64,000 bases of DNA from Methylovirgula sp. HY1 (lineage in GTDB: Bacteria > Pseudomonadota > Alphaproteobacteria > Rhizobiales > Beijerinckiaceae). The notes under the pieces were generated by a model that saw nothing but the letters and a program-made list of their open reading frames with translations, ran no database searches and was not told where the DNA came from. The stretch lies in assembly GCF_019343105.1 (NCBI RefSeq), contig NZ_CP073764.1:1488001-1552000 (forward strand), in the 5' to 3' direction. Positions 19,505 through 28,275 of the stretch are shown piece after piece (position 1 is the first letter of the stretch; each line of letters begins with the position of its first letter). Both the position numbers and the translations under genes were made by a program.

Positions 19505-21490
19505 GTCGCCGACCAGCGCCAGTCCATCTACCGCTTCCGTGGCGCCGAACCGTCGAATGTCGAGCGGTTCGAGGCGGAGTTTGGCGGCCGCAGTCTCGCC
19601 CTCGCCAACAACTACCGGTCCGGTGCTCCGGTCGTCCGGGCGTTCCAGGCGTTCGCCCGCGGGATGAGCACGGGGTCGCGCGCGCCGAGTGATTGGCTTC
19701 CCGAGCGCGGCGAACTCGGTTCCGTCAGCCTGACCGTAGCGCCCAGCGTCGCGGGCGAAGCCGCCGCCATCCGCGACCGGGTTCTCGAACTTAGCCGCCA
19801 GGGCATCGCCTTGAGCGACCAGGTCGTGCTCGCTCGGAGTCATCTGACGCTCGCGCGCGTCACGAGCGTCCTTGAACAGCTTGGCGTGCCGCTGCTCTAT
19901 CTTGGCGACCTGTTCGAGCGCGACGAGATCCGCGATCTCCTGTCGCTCCTCTCGGTCGACGCTGAGCGTGGCGGCTTAGGGCTGCTGCGCGTCGGACAGC
20001 TCCCCGAATATGCCGCGCCTGAGCCGGATATCCTGAAATTCATCGGGTGGTGCACGTCGAACGAGACGGAATACATCGCCAGCCTCCAGCGCGTGGCGGA
20101 GGTTGAGGGCCTATCCGAAGCGGGCCGCGAAGGGCTCGAACGCCTGGGCTGTCACCTCGCCGGCTTCACCGTGGGCACCTCCCCTTGGACGATGCTGACG
20201 ATCTGGCTTTTCGAGCGGAGCGACTATCTGCGCCCGTTCGTCGAGGCGAACGACGCGAAATCGAGGCAAAAACTCATCGCCGTCTATCAGCTCCTGAAAG
20301 TATGCGGCGAATTTGTCGCCATCGGGGAAACCAACCGACGAAAGTTCCTCGACCGCGTCCGCCGCATCGAGGCCCTCAACGAGGACACGGCCTATCGCGC
20401 GGTATCGTCCGAAGCCACCGATCTCGACGCCGTGCGCGTGATGACGATCCACGGGAGCAAAGGCCTCGAATTCAAGGCAGTGCATTTGCCCGCGATCGCG
20501 ACCCGCTACATGCCCAGCACACCGAAGGGCAATCGCTGTCCGCCGCCGGAAAGCCTCGCGCATCTCGGCATAGAGAGCGAGGATCACGAGGCGGAGGAGG
20601 AGTGCCTTTTCTTCGTCGCTCTATCGCGGGCGAGGGATCATCTCTCCCTGAGCCGCGCCGAACGCTACACCACGCAGACGGCAAGCCCATCGCGGTATCT
20701 CAATACGCTGTCCCGGTTTGTCCCACAGCAAAGCAGCCCCGACGTTTCAATCGAGACCGCCCACCTCGAGGACCGGCCGCCGAGCCCGCGGAAGGCTTAC
20801 CAAGAACGCGAACTTGCGATCTTCGATCGTTGCGCGCTGCGCTACCGGTACGAGATCGTTCACGGGCTCGCGGGCGCCAGGGATTCCACGGCGTATGTGC
20901 GTTTTCACGGCTGCGTCCACCAGACGATCGACTGGCTCGAACAGCAATGCGCCGCCGGCACACCGGCCGACGAGGCCGCCGCGCTGGCGCACTTGGCCGC
21001 GCTGTGGGCGGAGACCGGGCCGAGGCACGGGTTCGAGCGCTATTACCGCCAGTCGGCCGAGCAGATGGTCAGAACCATGGCGCGCGTTATCGCCGGTGAG
21101 ACCGGAGAGTACGACCTTGCCGAATGGTCCGTCGAACTTGACGGGAAGGTGATCACCTTCACGCCCGACAGGGTCGTGATTGCGCCTGGCGGCGACGTCC
21201 GGATTCAGCGGATCAGAACCGGCCGGAAGATCAAATCGGAGGCCGACAGCCCGATCTATGCGCTCATCCGGCGGAGCGCGGCGGCGCGCTACGCCGGACG
21301 TCGCGTTTCGATGGAGACTTTCTATCCCGCCACGGGCGAATGCGTACCTGTTGGCGCGCCGAAGAACGATGCCAAAGCTCTCAAGTCCTACACCGACGCT
21401 ATCAGAGACATAGAACTAGGCCGGTTTCCGCCGACCACCGACACCCGATATTGCCCGACCTGTCCGTGTTACTTCATCTGCGGCATTTGA
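19505..21490 (+). pseudogene. 5'-truncated UvrD-type helicase with Fe-S nuclease domain
   Basis: The frame runs straight out of the IS21 end without a start: VADQRQSIYRFRGAEPSNVE (motif III), then LANNYRSGAPVV (motif IV), VMTIHGSKGLEFKAVHLP (motif V) and FVALSRARDHL (motif VI). The Walker A and Walker B parts are gone, so ATPase activity is not expected. The first internal ATG is at 19664 (608 residues). The C-terminal 240 residues look like an AddB/Cas4-type nuclease: FDRCALRY plus a final YCPTCPCYFIC, four or five cysteines suited to an Fe-S cluster, but the usual DYKTG catalytic stretch reads RIRTG. Its stop is 87 bases before the ubiquitin-like operon, so it was probably the first gene of that system. 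Confidence 0.85.
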
Positions 21491-21577
21491 AATCCGGACC
21501 ACGGCCGCTTCCGGTTTTCCCGCCCTGACATCGCTTTCCTTCATGGGTGCCACCGGCGCCCGGAAGGAGAATGCCCG

Positions 21578-22069
21578 ATGTCCACGATTACTGTCTTTGT
21601 TCAGGCCCACGGCCAGGTGGGGATCAAGGAAGCCGAGATCGCCGCCGACCTTGCCGCCGAGGAACTCCGGGCCGAACTGGCGCGCCTCGGCTTCGAGATT
21701 GGGCCGGAGACGCTGGTCTTCATCGACGAGGCCGACGAACCCGTCCGCCACGGCGAGCACGGCCCCGCCCACGGCCTCAAGCACGGCTGCCGCGTCCACG
21801 TCACCCATTGCCACCGCATCAAGACGACCGTCCACTACCTGCACCGGATGATCGAGCGCGAGTTCGCCGCCGGCATCCGCGTCCGCGGCGTCAAAGCCTG
21901 GGCCGTCCACGAGCTGAAGATGGGCGCCACCGACGCCGCCGAGCATGTCCTGCAGCTCTGCAACTCTACGGATCGCCCGGCGGGCGACACGCCTTTGCAC
22001 GAGCTGACCAAGGACCGCCGCTGTGAAGTCTGCTTCGACTTCGTGCCCGAGAAGCGCGTCGAGGGCTAA
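21578..22069 (+). CDS. Ubiquitin-like modifier protein (Bil/Bub-type)
   Basis: A 163-residue protein at the head of an E2-JAB-E1 operon. It seems to hold two beta-grasp-like halves: residues 1-85 ([12 protein letters not shown] ... GCRVHVTHC) and 86-163 ([37 protein letters not shown], then [15 protein letters not shown]). The tail ends in a single glycine, consistent with a modifier whose C-terminus is activated by the E1. The position matches bilA, a two-domain modifier in Bil anti-phage operons. I assign it by context plus fold pattern, not by a confirmed sequence match. The ribosome site GGAAGGAG precedes the ATG by 8 bases; an out-of-frame ATG lies 7 bases earlier. Confidence 0.72.
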   Translation: MSTITVFVQAHGQVGIKEAEIAADLAAEELRAELARLGFEIGPETLVFIDEADEPVRHGEHGPAHGLKHGCRVHVTHCHRIKTTVHYLHRMIEREFAAGIRVRGVKAWAVHELKMGATDAAEHVLQLCNSTDRPAGDTPLHELTKDRRCEVCFDFVPEKRVEG

Positions 22070-22070
22070 G

Positions 22071-22556
22071 GTGAACGCACAAACCCGCCCCGATCAGCTT
22101 CTGCTCGCCCGGGATCTCGCCGCGCCGCTTTTCCGGTGCGGCGAGATCGAGGGCAGATGGCGCCATGTCGGCACGACCTGGCCCCACGCGCTCATCGCCA
22201 TCTCGGCCGCCGAGCGCGAGAGGTCGCCTCGCGAGTACGGGTTCCGGTTCGAGTGTACCGGCTACCCGCAGGTGCCGGTGACGGCGCGGCCCTGGGATCT
22301 CGCGGCCAACGCGCCGCTTCCAGGCAATCGCTGGCCGACCGGGCGTTCGATCGTGCCGTCGGTCTTCAGGCCGGACTGGAAGAGCGGCGAGTGTCTCTAC
22401 CTCCCCTGCGACCGGCTTTCGATCGAGGGCCACGACCAGTGGCGCTACGAACATCCCAGCCGGCTCTGGAAGCCCGAGCGCGGCATCATCTGCTACGTGG
22501 AACAGGTTTATGAGCTTCTCAATCAGAGCGACTATACGGGCGCTACTGGCGCCTGA
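22071..22556 (+). CDS. E2-like ubiquitin-conjugating enzyme (Bil/Bub-type)
   Basis: A 161-residue protein with the pattern of bacterial E2-fold proteins found with JAB and ThiF genes: [20 protein letters not shown], then RWPTG, FRPDW and [18 protein letters not shown]113 in LPCDR, with H121 close by, is the best candidate for the thioester cysteine. The start is the GTG one base after the stop of the modifier gene, preceded by GAGGG; no ATG fits as well. Its last 47 bases overlap the JAB gene, so translation is coupled. It would receive the modifier from the E1 and pass it to a target; no E3 gene is visible. Confidence 0.82.
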   Translation: MNAQTRPDQLLLARDLAAPLFRCGEIEGRWRHVGTTWPHALIAISAAERERSPREYGFRFECTGYPQVPVTARPWDLAANAPLPGNRWPTGRSIVPSVFRPDWKSGECLYLPCDRLSIEGHDQWRYEHPSRLWKPERGIICYVEQVYELLNQSDYTGATGA

Positions 22557-23031
22557 TCATCGCCTCGTTTGCCACCATGCGCGCTGGAACGGCATTCTCG
22601 CCGAACTGAACCGGCGCGGCGAAGACCTGCACGAGGCGGGCGCGTTTCTTCTTGGCGAAGACGGCCGTGAACCGCGCATCGTGCGCGACGTCATCTACTA
22701 CGACGAGCTCGATCCAAGCGCCTATGAGAGCGGGGTCTGCGTGCTGCACGCGCCGGCCTTCGCCAAGCTCTGGGCGATCTGCCGCCAGCGCTCGCTCAGC
22801 GTCGTGGCCGATGTCCACACCCACGGCGGCGTTGCCCTGCAAAGCGGGGCCGACCGCGACAACCCGATGGTGGCCGCCGCGGGCCACATTGCCATCATCG
22901 TGCCGGACTTCGCGCGCGCGCCGGTCAATCCGCTTCGCCTCGGCATCTACGAGTACTGCGGCGACCACAAGTGGATCGACCGCAGCCCTCAGCGCGCGTC
23001 CGGCTTCTTCCTCAGAACCCGTTGGGTGTGA
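22510..23031 (+). CDS. JAB/JAMM isopeptidase (deubiquitinase-like)
   Basis: A 173-residue Mov34/JAB metalloprotease. The metal site is visible: E42 in [11 protein letters not shown]103-T-H105, and S112-x2-D115 (H-x-H-x6-S-x2-D). In related operons this enzyme trims the modifier precursor or removes it from targets. It starts inside the E2 gene (47-base overlap) and ends 2 bases before the E1 start. The E1 then follows in tight succession, which supports a single functional unit. Confidence 0.88.
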   Translation: MSFSIRATIRALLAPDHRLVCHHARWNGILAELNRRGEDLHEAGAFLLGEDGREPRIVRDVIYYDELDPSAYESGVCVLHAPAFAKLWAICRQRSLSVVADVHTHGGVALQSGADRDNPMVAAAGHIAIIVPDFARAPVNPLRLGIYEYCGDHKWIDRSPQRASGFFLRTRWV

Positions 23032-23033
23032 TC

Positions 23034-24440
23034 ATGCCCGCTCCGATCGACCACAACACGCTGCATCGCACCGCCAAATATTTCATGGACAGCGGCAAGG
23101 CCCCGACGGCCGGCGCCGCGATGGACCTGCTGCGCGGCTTCGCGGTGAATGTCGAGATTGACGCCGAAGCCGCCGCGTCGCATCTCGGCCAAATCGCCCT
23201 TCTGTCCTTCGTCAATCTAGCGCGGCGGACGTTCCTCGGCGGTGTGGAGGTCGTCGGCCAGCTCGACGTGCCGACCATCGGTCTGCTCATGCCGGGAATG
23301 ACACTGGATGCGGCGGTCCGCGCGCTCGGCGGCAGCGTCGCCGACGCGCCTGGCATGAGGCGGCCGACTATCGTGATCGGGGGCGGGGCTGCCCCCGGTG
23401 CGCCCGCCTGGCGGTTGCACTGGAAGGGCTGGAGTGGTGGCGTCCTCCCGGCAAGTTGGACGGGCCATGTCCCGGATGCCGCCGCCATGCCGCTGACGCC
23501 GATGCTGGCGGCCGCGGTCGCGGTCAGCGAAGCGTTCTCTTACTTCGCCGGCGACCACACGATGGTAGGCCGGCGGGCGGCCGGTCTTTCGCTTTGGGAT
23601 CTAAGCGGAGACTGGCTGATGGTGGGCACCGATCCGGCGCTGGCGTTGCTGCCCTCGCGGCTCTGGCTGCTCGGCCTCGGCAACCTCGGTCAGGCCTATG
23701 CGTGGGCTCTTGCCTGCCTTCCGTACCCCGCCTTGGCCGGCGCCGAGCTCCTTTTGCAGGATTTCGACATCGTCGGGGTTTCGAATGACAGCACTTCCAT
23801 GTTGTCCAGCCTCGATCTCGTCGGCCGCAAGAAGACGCGTGCGGTCGCCGTGTGGCTCGAAGCCCGGGGCTTCACGACCATCATCGAAGAGCGGCGCTTC
23901 AACCAGGCGACGCGATGGTCGCCGGACGATCCGGGCGCCGTCCTGTGCGGCGTCGACAGCGGGACCGTGCGGTCCGGGCTCGACGATGCGGGCTTTCCGC
24001 TGATCGTCGAAGCGGGCCTCGGCGCCGGCCCGAATTCCTTCCGCAGCATCGCAATTCACACGCTGCCTGCATCGCGGCCGTCCTCGCAGATTTGGCGCTC
24101 CGCCGATGGCGGCGGCTTCGATCCTTCGAACATGCCCGCCTACGACGCCCTGAAGTCGGAAGGCATGGACGATTGCGGCCTGGCGCAACTCGCCTCGCGC
24201 ACCGTAGGCGTGCCTTTTGTCGGCGCGATCGCTGCAACGTTGGTGGTTGCCGAACTGCTCCGCCGGCTACACGGCGGGCCCGGATCAGAGGTGGCCTCGC
24301 TCTCGACCCTCTCCCTCGAAGAAATCGAGCAGGTCGCCATGGAAACACCCATATATTCCCACGGTCACCTTGAGGCCGGTGATACAACTTTGAAAAGCGA
24401 GGACGCTAAGGCGGCGTCTGCGACGAGGGCGGATAAATGA
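23034..24440 (+). CDS. E1-like ThiF-family activating enzyme (Bil/Bub-type)
   Basis: A 468-residue protein. The N-terminal 190 residues lack a familiar motif. The adenylation domain begins at about 208: WLLGLGNLGQ (GxGxxG at 214-219), LLLQDFDIVGVSNDS (the D-x-D and S-N residues), then GRKKTRAVAVWL and GVDSG. A cysteine in MDDCGLAQL (C381) is a plausible catalytic residue. It would adenylate the C-terminal glycine of the modifier and hand it to the E2. The start at 23034 is chosen because the JAB stop is 2 bases before it; a longer frame begins at 22971 but overlaps. The stop overlaps the phosphatase start (ATGA). Confidence 0.85.
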   Translation: MPAPIDHNTLHRTAKYFMDSGKAPTAGAAMDLLRGFAVNVEIDAEAAASHLGQIALLSFVNLARRTFLGGVEVVGQLDVPTIGLLMPGMTLDAAVRALGGSVADAPGMRRPTIVIGGGAAPGAPAWRLHWKGWSGGVLPASWTGHVPDAAAMPLTPMLAAAVAVSEAFSYFAGDHTMVGRRAAGLSLWDLSGDWLMVGTDPALALLPSRLWLLGLGNLGQAYAWALACLPYPALAGAELLLQDFDIVGVSNDSTSMLSSLDLVGRKKTRAVAVWLEARGFTTIIEERRFNQATRWSPDDPGAVLCGVDSGTVRSGLDDAGFPLIVEAGLGAGPNSFRSIAIHTLPASRPSSQIWRSADGGGFDPSNMPAYDALKSEGMDDCGLAQLASRTVGVPFVGAIAATLVVAELLRRLHGGPGSEVASLSTLSLEEIEQVAMETPIYSHGHLEAGDTTLKSEDAKAASATRADK

Positions 24441-24925
24441 TCGAAGTGTATCAAAACCTCTTCGTCGGCTCCGAACTGGACGAGCAGCGCGTCCGCGGTC
24501 AAAGCGGCTGGTTTTTCGTCCATGCGTGCAAAGAGCCCTACCATCGGGAGGCGCTCGGCTACAGAACGCAGGGCGCGCCCAAGACGCACCCGGAATACCT
24601 GATTGCCCGGCGCGACGGCCGTCTGATCCTGAACCTCGTCGACGTCGCCGATGTGAATTTCATCGCGCCCGAGATTGTCGACGCGGCGATCGAGGCCATT
24701 CACTCGAACCTCGCCTCGCGCAAGGTCCTGGTTCATTGCAATCAGGGCCAGTCCCGCTCGCCAACGATCGCCTTTCTTTATCTAGCTAAGCACTCGGACC
24801 AATTCCGTGGCGCGGACTTTGAGACAGCGTCCAGAGATTTCGCTCGCATTTACCGTCCATTCGCGCCTGCGCGCGGGATGGCGGAATATGCGAGGCTGAA
24901 CTGGTTGCGCTATTCAGCTGGATAA
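24437..24925 (+). CDS. Dual-specificity-type protein phosphatase
   Basis: A 162-residue cysteine phosphatase. The P-loop is LVHCNQGQSRSPTIAF with H100-C101-(x5)-R107; an aspartate in LNLVDVADVNF can serve as general acid. It is coupled to the E1 gene by a 4-base overlap and is the last gene of the operon. A tyrosine or dual-specificity phosphatase is not part of the four-gene Bil core, so its role (regulation of the system, or an RNA or nucleotide substrate) is open. It is intact. Confidence 0.85.
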   Translation: MIEVYQNLFVGSELDEQRVRGQSGWFFVHACKEPYHREALGYRTQGAPKTHPEYLIARRDGRLILNLVDVADVNFIAPEIVDAAIEAIHSNLASRKVLVHCNQGQSRSPTIAFLYLAKHSDQFRGADFETASRDFARIYRPFAPARGMAEYARLNWLRYSAG

Positions 24926-25257
24926 TGCTCAGCGAGCAACTGCTCCCCTTAGACAAGCTTAATCGAAATCGGCCAGTTTGCCATCTGACGTTGTAGAGGT
25001 GCTACGCGGCTTGCGATGTCCGCTTTGGAGAGGCCGGACTGTCTGGGTGAACAACAACAATGGGCGCGAAGCCGCTGTCGGCATTCGTCCGTCGGAAGGT
25101 CTCCTATGGGTCTCGGTTGTGTCAAAACTCGTCGACTCTTCTTTCCGACCAGCGATCATGAGTGACAAGTTTGCTGCCTCGGGTTTTCCGACCGAGTCAG
25201 CCGTCACGCGGTGAGTGCAAGAGCGCCGCGTTTGTCCTGGACAGGCTATCTCTGGAC
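24926..25257. other. Intergenic stretch, no gene supported
   Basis: Small overlapping frames exist on both strands (for example 24978-25214) but none has a ribosome site, a recognised domain or a consistent composition. I see no convincing promoter or terminator. It separates the ubiquitin-like operon from an IS fragment. Confidence 0.5.
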
Positions 25258-25533
25258 TCAGCCGGTCCTGATGGCGGCGATCAGCCCGACGATGTTCATC
25301 ACGCGGGTAAGATTTTAGGCGAGTACATTCAGCGCCATCTTGGCGGCGACGTTGGGCAGCCGCTTCATCAGCAAGTGCGTCGCGCCCACGCTGGCCTTAA
25401 TCGTGCCGAATAGATACTCAGCCGTTTCGCGCCGAATGCGCATGGCCTCTGGGTTGGCATCGAGGCGCTGCTGGACCTCGTCGACAAGGTGCTCGTGCTC
25501 CCATCGGGTGATCCGGCGCTCCTTTGAAGGCAC
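25258..25533 (-). pseudogene. IS1182-type transposase C-terminal fragment
   Basis: The minus strand reads NPEAMRIRRETAEYLFGTIK, then GATHLLMKRLPNVAAKMALN, VLA-stop-NLTRVMNIVGL, the conserved C-terminal end of IS1182/DDE transposases. An in-frame TAA replaces the usual tyrosine codon before NL[TK]RVMNI, and the rest of the gene is missing. It marks the right edge of the accessory region. Confidence 0.75.
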
Positions 25534-25651
25534 TCAGGAGGCATTTCAAATTAATTCGACACAAAAGTTAGCAACCTTGAGCCGAAAAAGCATTTTCCGC
25601 CCCTAATTTCGCGCGACTTTTGCGGTTGCCCGCAAGATACGCACTTGGGAA

Positions 25652-25723
25652 ACAACTTTATTGTATCTGCAATGACTTTATTGTGTCGCAACAACTTTGT
25701 TGTCGCTGCAACAAGTTTGTTGT
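25652..25723. promoter_or_regulatory. Array of four dyads upstream of threonine aldolase
   Basis: Four copies of a 13-bp dyad (ACAACTTTATTGT, ATGACTTTATTGT, ACAACTTTGTTGT, ACAAGTTTGTTGT) start at 25652, 25672, 25691 and 25711, that is every 19-20 bp. This is two helical turns, which puts all copies on one face of the DNA. It ends 38 bases before the aldolase start and looks like a cooperative operator. The regulator is unknown. Confidence 0.6.
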
Positions 25724-25761
25724 GGAACCATATGAAGCTATCAGCCCTTGGAGCCAGCAGA

Positions 25762-26844
25762 ATGGATTTTGCCAGCGACAACAGCGTCGGCGCCAGCGCT
25801 GAAATTCTCGCCGCCGTGGCGGCTGCCAATGCCGGCGCCGCACATGCTTATGGCGATGATGATTGGACGGCCAAGGCGCAATCGCGTCTCGACGAGATTT
25901 TCGAACGCAAGACCGCGAGTTTTCTGGTCGCGACGGGCACCGCGGCCAATGCGCTCGCGCTCGCGGTACTGACGCCACCTTATGGCGCCGTCTTCTGTCA
26001 CAGCAGCGCGCATATCATGGAGGACGAATGCGGCGCGCCGGAGTTCTTCACCGCCGGCGCCAAGCTCGTGGGCATAGACGGTGCCGCGGGCAAGATCACG
26101 CCTGAGGCTCTGAAAGCCGCGCTCGCCGCTTTTCCGCGCGGCCTAGTCACCCATGTACAGCCGGCGGTCCTGTCCCTCTCGCAAGCGACCGAATGCGGCA
26201 CGCTCTACACATGCGCGGAGATCGCCGAACTCGCGGCGATCGCTCATGCCATGGGGATTGCCGTGCATATGGATGGCGCACGCTTCGCCAATGCTCTTGT
26301 CGCACAGAATTGCACAGCAGCCGAGATGAGCTGGAAGGCCGGCGTCGACGTGCTCTCTTTCGGTGCGACGAAGAATGGCGCGCTGGCCTGCGAGGCCGTG
26401 GTTTTCTTCAATCCGCAGCAAGCCGAAAATTTCGTCTACCGGCGCAAGCGCGGCGGCCATACTTTGTCGAAGGGTCGATTTCTCGGCGCGCAAATGGCCG
26501 CCTATCTCGAGGCCGGCCATTGGCTCGCTCTCGCGGCCGGGGCGAATGCGCATGCGGCGAGGCTTGCGGCCGGTCTCGCGCAAGTGCCTGGGATCAGGCT
26601 CGTCTGGCCATGCGTCGCCAATGAAATCTTCTTATTGGTGCCGGAAAAGGTCGATCGCTTTCTGCGCGGCGCTGGAGCGCATTATTACGATTGGACATTC
26701 ACTGCGGTCGATCGCGCGCTCGCCAAGCCCGGCGATGACGCGATTTTCATCCGGCTGGTAACCTCATTTGCCACCGAGCCCGCTGAAATTGCTCAATTCC
26801 TGGCTATAGCGGGTGCGGCCGCGACGACTTCAACAAAAGCATAA
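25762..26844 (+). CDS. ltaE: Low-specificity L-threonine aldolase
   Basis: A 360-residue PLP enzyme (beta-eliminating lyase fold) splitting L-threonine or allo-threonine into glycine and acetaldehyde. Visible features: DFASDN start, VATGTAANALAL, HSSAHIMEDECGAPEF, HMDGARFANAL with the cofactor-binding Asp, and SFGATKNGALACEAVVFF with the Schiff-base lysine. The start at 25762 follows GGAG by 8 bases; longer in-frame starts at 25645 and 25732 run through the dyad array or lack a ribosome site. It is the first core gene after the island. Confidence 0.9.
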   Translation: MDFASDNSVGASAEILAAVAAANAGAAHAYGDDDWTAKAQSRLDEIFERKTASFLVATGTAANALALAVLTPPYGAVFCHSSAHIMEDECGAPEFFTAGAKLVGIDGAAGKITPEALKAALAAFPRGLVTHVQPAVLSLSQATECGTLYTCAEIAELAAIAHAMGIAVHMDGARFANALVAQNCTAAEMSWKAGVDVLSFGATKNGALACEAVVFFNPQQAENFVYRRKRGGHTLSKGRFLGAQMAAYLEAGHWLALAAGANAHAARLAAGLAQVPGIRLVWPCVANEIFLLVPEKVDRFLRGAGAHYYDWTFTAVDRALAKPGDDAIFIRLVTSFATEPAEIAQFLAIAGAAATTSTKA

Positions 26845-26963
26845 GATCAAGTCCCTGCCGCAATTGCTGCCGACTTTCGCCGAATTCCTTTCCGAACTTA
26901 GGAGCACCCGAAAGAGCTTCGGCCGGACGCGCGTTCCGGGATGCGCGTATTGGAAGGCAAAAC

Positions 26964-27626
26964 ATGAACCGCTCGGACGAAAGAGCCGCGGCACCGCTCT
27001 CCCGCAAGCGCTCTGGACGCAAGGCCGTGGGATTCGCAAGCTTGGGCTTCCTGGCCCTCGGCCTCACCGTCAGCCTGCCTGTCACTTGCGCGCAAGCGCA
27101 GTTCTTCCGCGGCTGGGGATGGCAAGCCGATGACGGTCCGCCGCCGATTCCGCCGCGCGATGTCGGACGGCCGCCCGGCTATTGGCGCGGGCCGCCACCC
27201 GAGACGATCTATCCTGCCTATTCTGCGGTTCCAGTGGACGAGATCCGTCGCCGCGCCAGCCGCGTCGGCCTGCATCTTCTCGCCACGCCGCACCGTAAAG
27301 GCGACGTTTATATCGCCTTCGGGGAGGATGCACATGGCCTGCTGCATCGCCTCGTCTTCGATGCGCATGAGGGCAGGCTCGTCAAAAACGATACAGTGGA
27401 CATCAAAGCGAAAACGCAGCCGATTCAACCGGCCATCCCTGCCAGCGCGCAGGTGCCCCGCGCCCGGCCCGCGCAGGCGCGTGCGGCCCCGGCCGCCGCA
27501 AATACGCCGGCTGCGGCTGCAGCCTCGGCACCGACCGTTACGGCGAGAGAACTGTCTCCCATAGAGCCGCAGCCGGGCGTCAAACCCGCACCGAGGCTGA
27601 AGGACAGCGAGATCGACAAGGATTAA
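26964..27626 (+). CDS. Exported alanine/proline-rich protein of unknown function
   Basis: A 220-residue protein. Residues 1-45 form an extended signal peptide (RKR, then a hydrophobic stretch, cleavage probably near CAQAQ). The mature part starts with a proline-rich segment (GPPPIPPRDVGRPPGYWRGP), then a short globular part around 80-125 (VDEIRRRASRVGLHLLATPH, then YIAFGEDAHGLLHRLVFDAH). The tail is low-complexity Ala/Pro. GGAAGG stands 8 bases before the ATG. I do not know a function; a periplasmic or envelope role is inferred from the signal alone. Confidence 0.75.
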   Translation: MNRSDERAAAPLSRKRSGRKAVGFASLGFLALGLTVSLPVTCAQAQFFRGWGWQADDGPPPIPPRDVGRPPGYWRGPPPETIYPAYSAVPVDEIRRRASRVGLHLLATPHRKGDVYIAFGEDAHGLLHRLVFDAHEGRLVKNDTVDIKAKTQPIQPAIPASAQVPRARPAQARAAPAAANTPAAAAASAPTVTARELSPIEPQPGVKPAPRLKDSEIDKD

Positions 27627-27675
27627 ATCAATCGCAAAAAATGGCACGGTGCTGGGCTGATCTTGAACGCCGCGA

Positions 27676-27704
27676 CAAAAAGAAGGGCGCCCAAGGCGCC
27701 CTTC
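27676..27704 (-). terminator. Rho-independent terminator of hsp20
   Basis: A perfect 10-bp stem (GAAGGGCGCC / GGCGCCCTTC, 3-base loop) is followed on the minus strand by TTTTT. It lies 80 bases downstream of hsp20 and would stop that transcript. Confidence 0.8.
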
Positions 27705-27735
27705 CGCAAAACCACTCTGCCGAGAGATCGGCCTT

Positions 27736-27785
27736 AGAGCATGTTCCGGAAAAGTCGAATGACTTTTTGCGTCGGAAAACGCTCT
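27736..27785. repeat. Dispersed palindromic repeat, copy 1
   Basis: An imperfect inverted repeat runs from AGAGCATGTTCCGGAAAAGT to GTCGGAAAACGCTCT. Related copies occur at 29717-29763 and, as a half copy, at 31104-31119. All lie at gene ends; here the repeat supplies the last bases of hsp20, including part of its stop codon. Confidence 0.65.
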
Positions 27786-28272
27786 AGGCGGCCTTGGCTT
27801 GCTCGACTTTGGCTGAGTCCACCACTTCCGGCTTTTTGGCGTCCGGCGTACCAATCGGAATCTGCCGCGGCTTCTGCGCCTCGGGTACTTCATGAACGAG
27901 ATCGACATGAAGCAGCCCATTTTCGAGGCTCGCGCCGCGCACCTGAACATGATCGGCCAACTGGAATCGGCGCTCAAACGCCCGTGCGGCTATGCCCTGA
28001 TAGAGCACGGCGGATTCCGGCGCGCTTTCGCCATGGACCTCTTTGGATCCACGGATCGTTAGGCCGCCTTCCTTCACCTCGATCGAGAGATCTTTGTCGG
28101 AAAAGCCCGCGACGGCAACGGTAATGCGATAGGAATTCTCGCCGTTGCGTTCGATGTTATAAGGTGGATAGGACGGCGCCGCGTCGAAACCGGCCGCCTG
28201 ATTGGCAATATTGAACAGGCGTTCAAAGCCGACAGTCGAGCGATAGAGCGGCGAAAGATCTATATGACGCAT
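27784..28272 (-). CDS. Small heat shock protein Hsp20
   Basis: A 162-residue ATP-independent holdase with an alpha-crystallin domain at about 38-130: YNIERNGENSYRITVAVAGF, then LTIRGSKE, YQGIAARAFERRFQLADHV and the LENGLLHVDL end strand. The N-terminus MRHIDLSPLYRSTVGFERLF is the usual IbpA-like start in alphaproteobacteria. A very strong AGGAGG ribosome site can be masked by a hairpin (28276-28305), pointing to heat-controlled translation. Confidence 0.95.
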   Translation of the reverse strand: MRHIDLSPLYRSTVGFERLFNIANQAAGFDAAPSYPPYNIERNGENSYRITVAVAGFSDKDLSIEVKEGGLTIRGSKEVHGESAPESAVLYQGIAARAFERRFQLADHVQVRGASLENGLLHVDLVHEVPEAQKPRQIPIGTPDAKKPEVVDSAKVEQAKAA

Positions 28273-28275
28273 GAT

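Noticed and set aside
24978..25214. 78-residue open frame after the phosphatase gene
   Set aside because: No ribosome site, no domain, and an equally long frame on the other strand.
25645..25761. Longer N-terminus for threonine aldolase
   Set aside because: It would translate the dyad array into low-complexity residues; the ATG at 25762 has a better ribosome site and family length.
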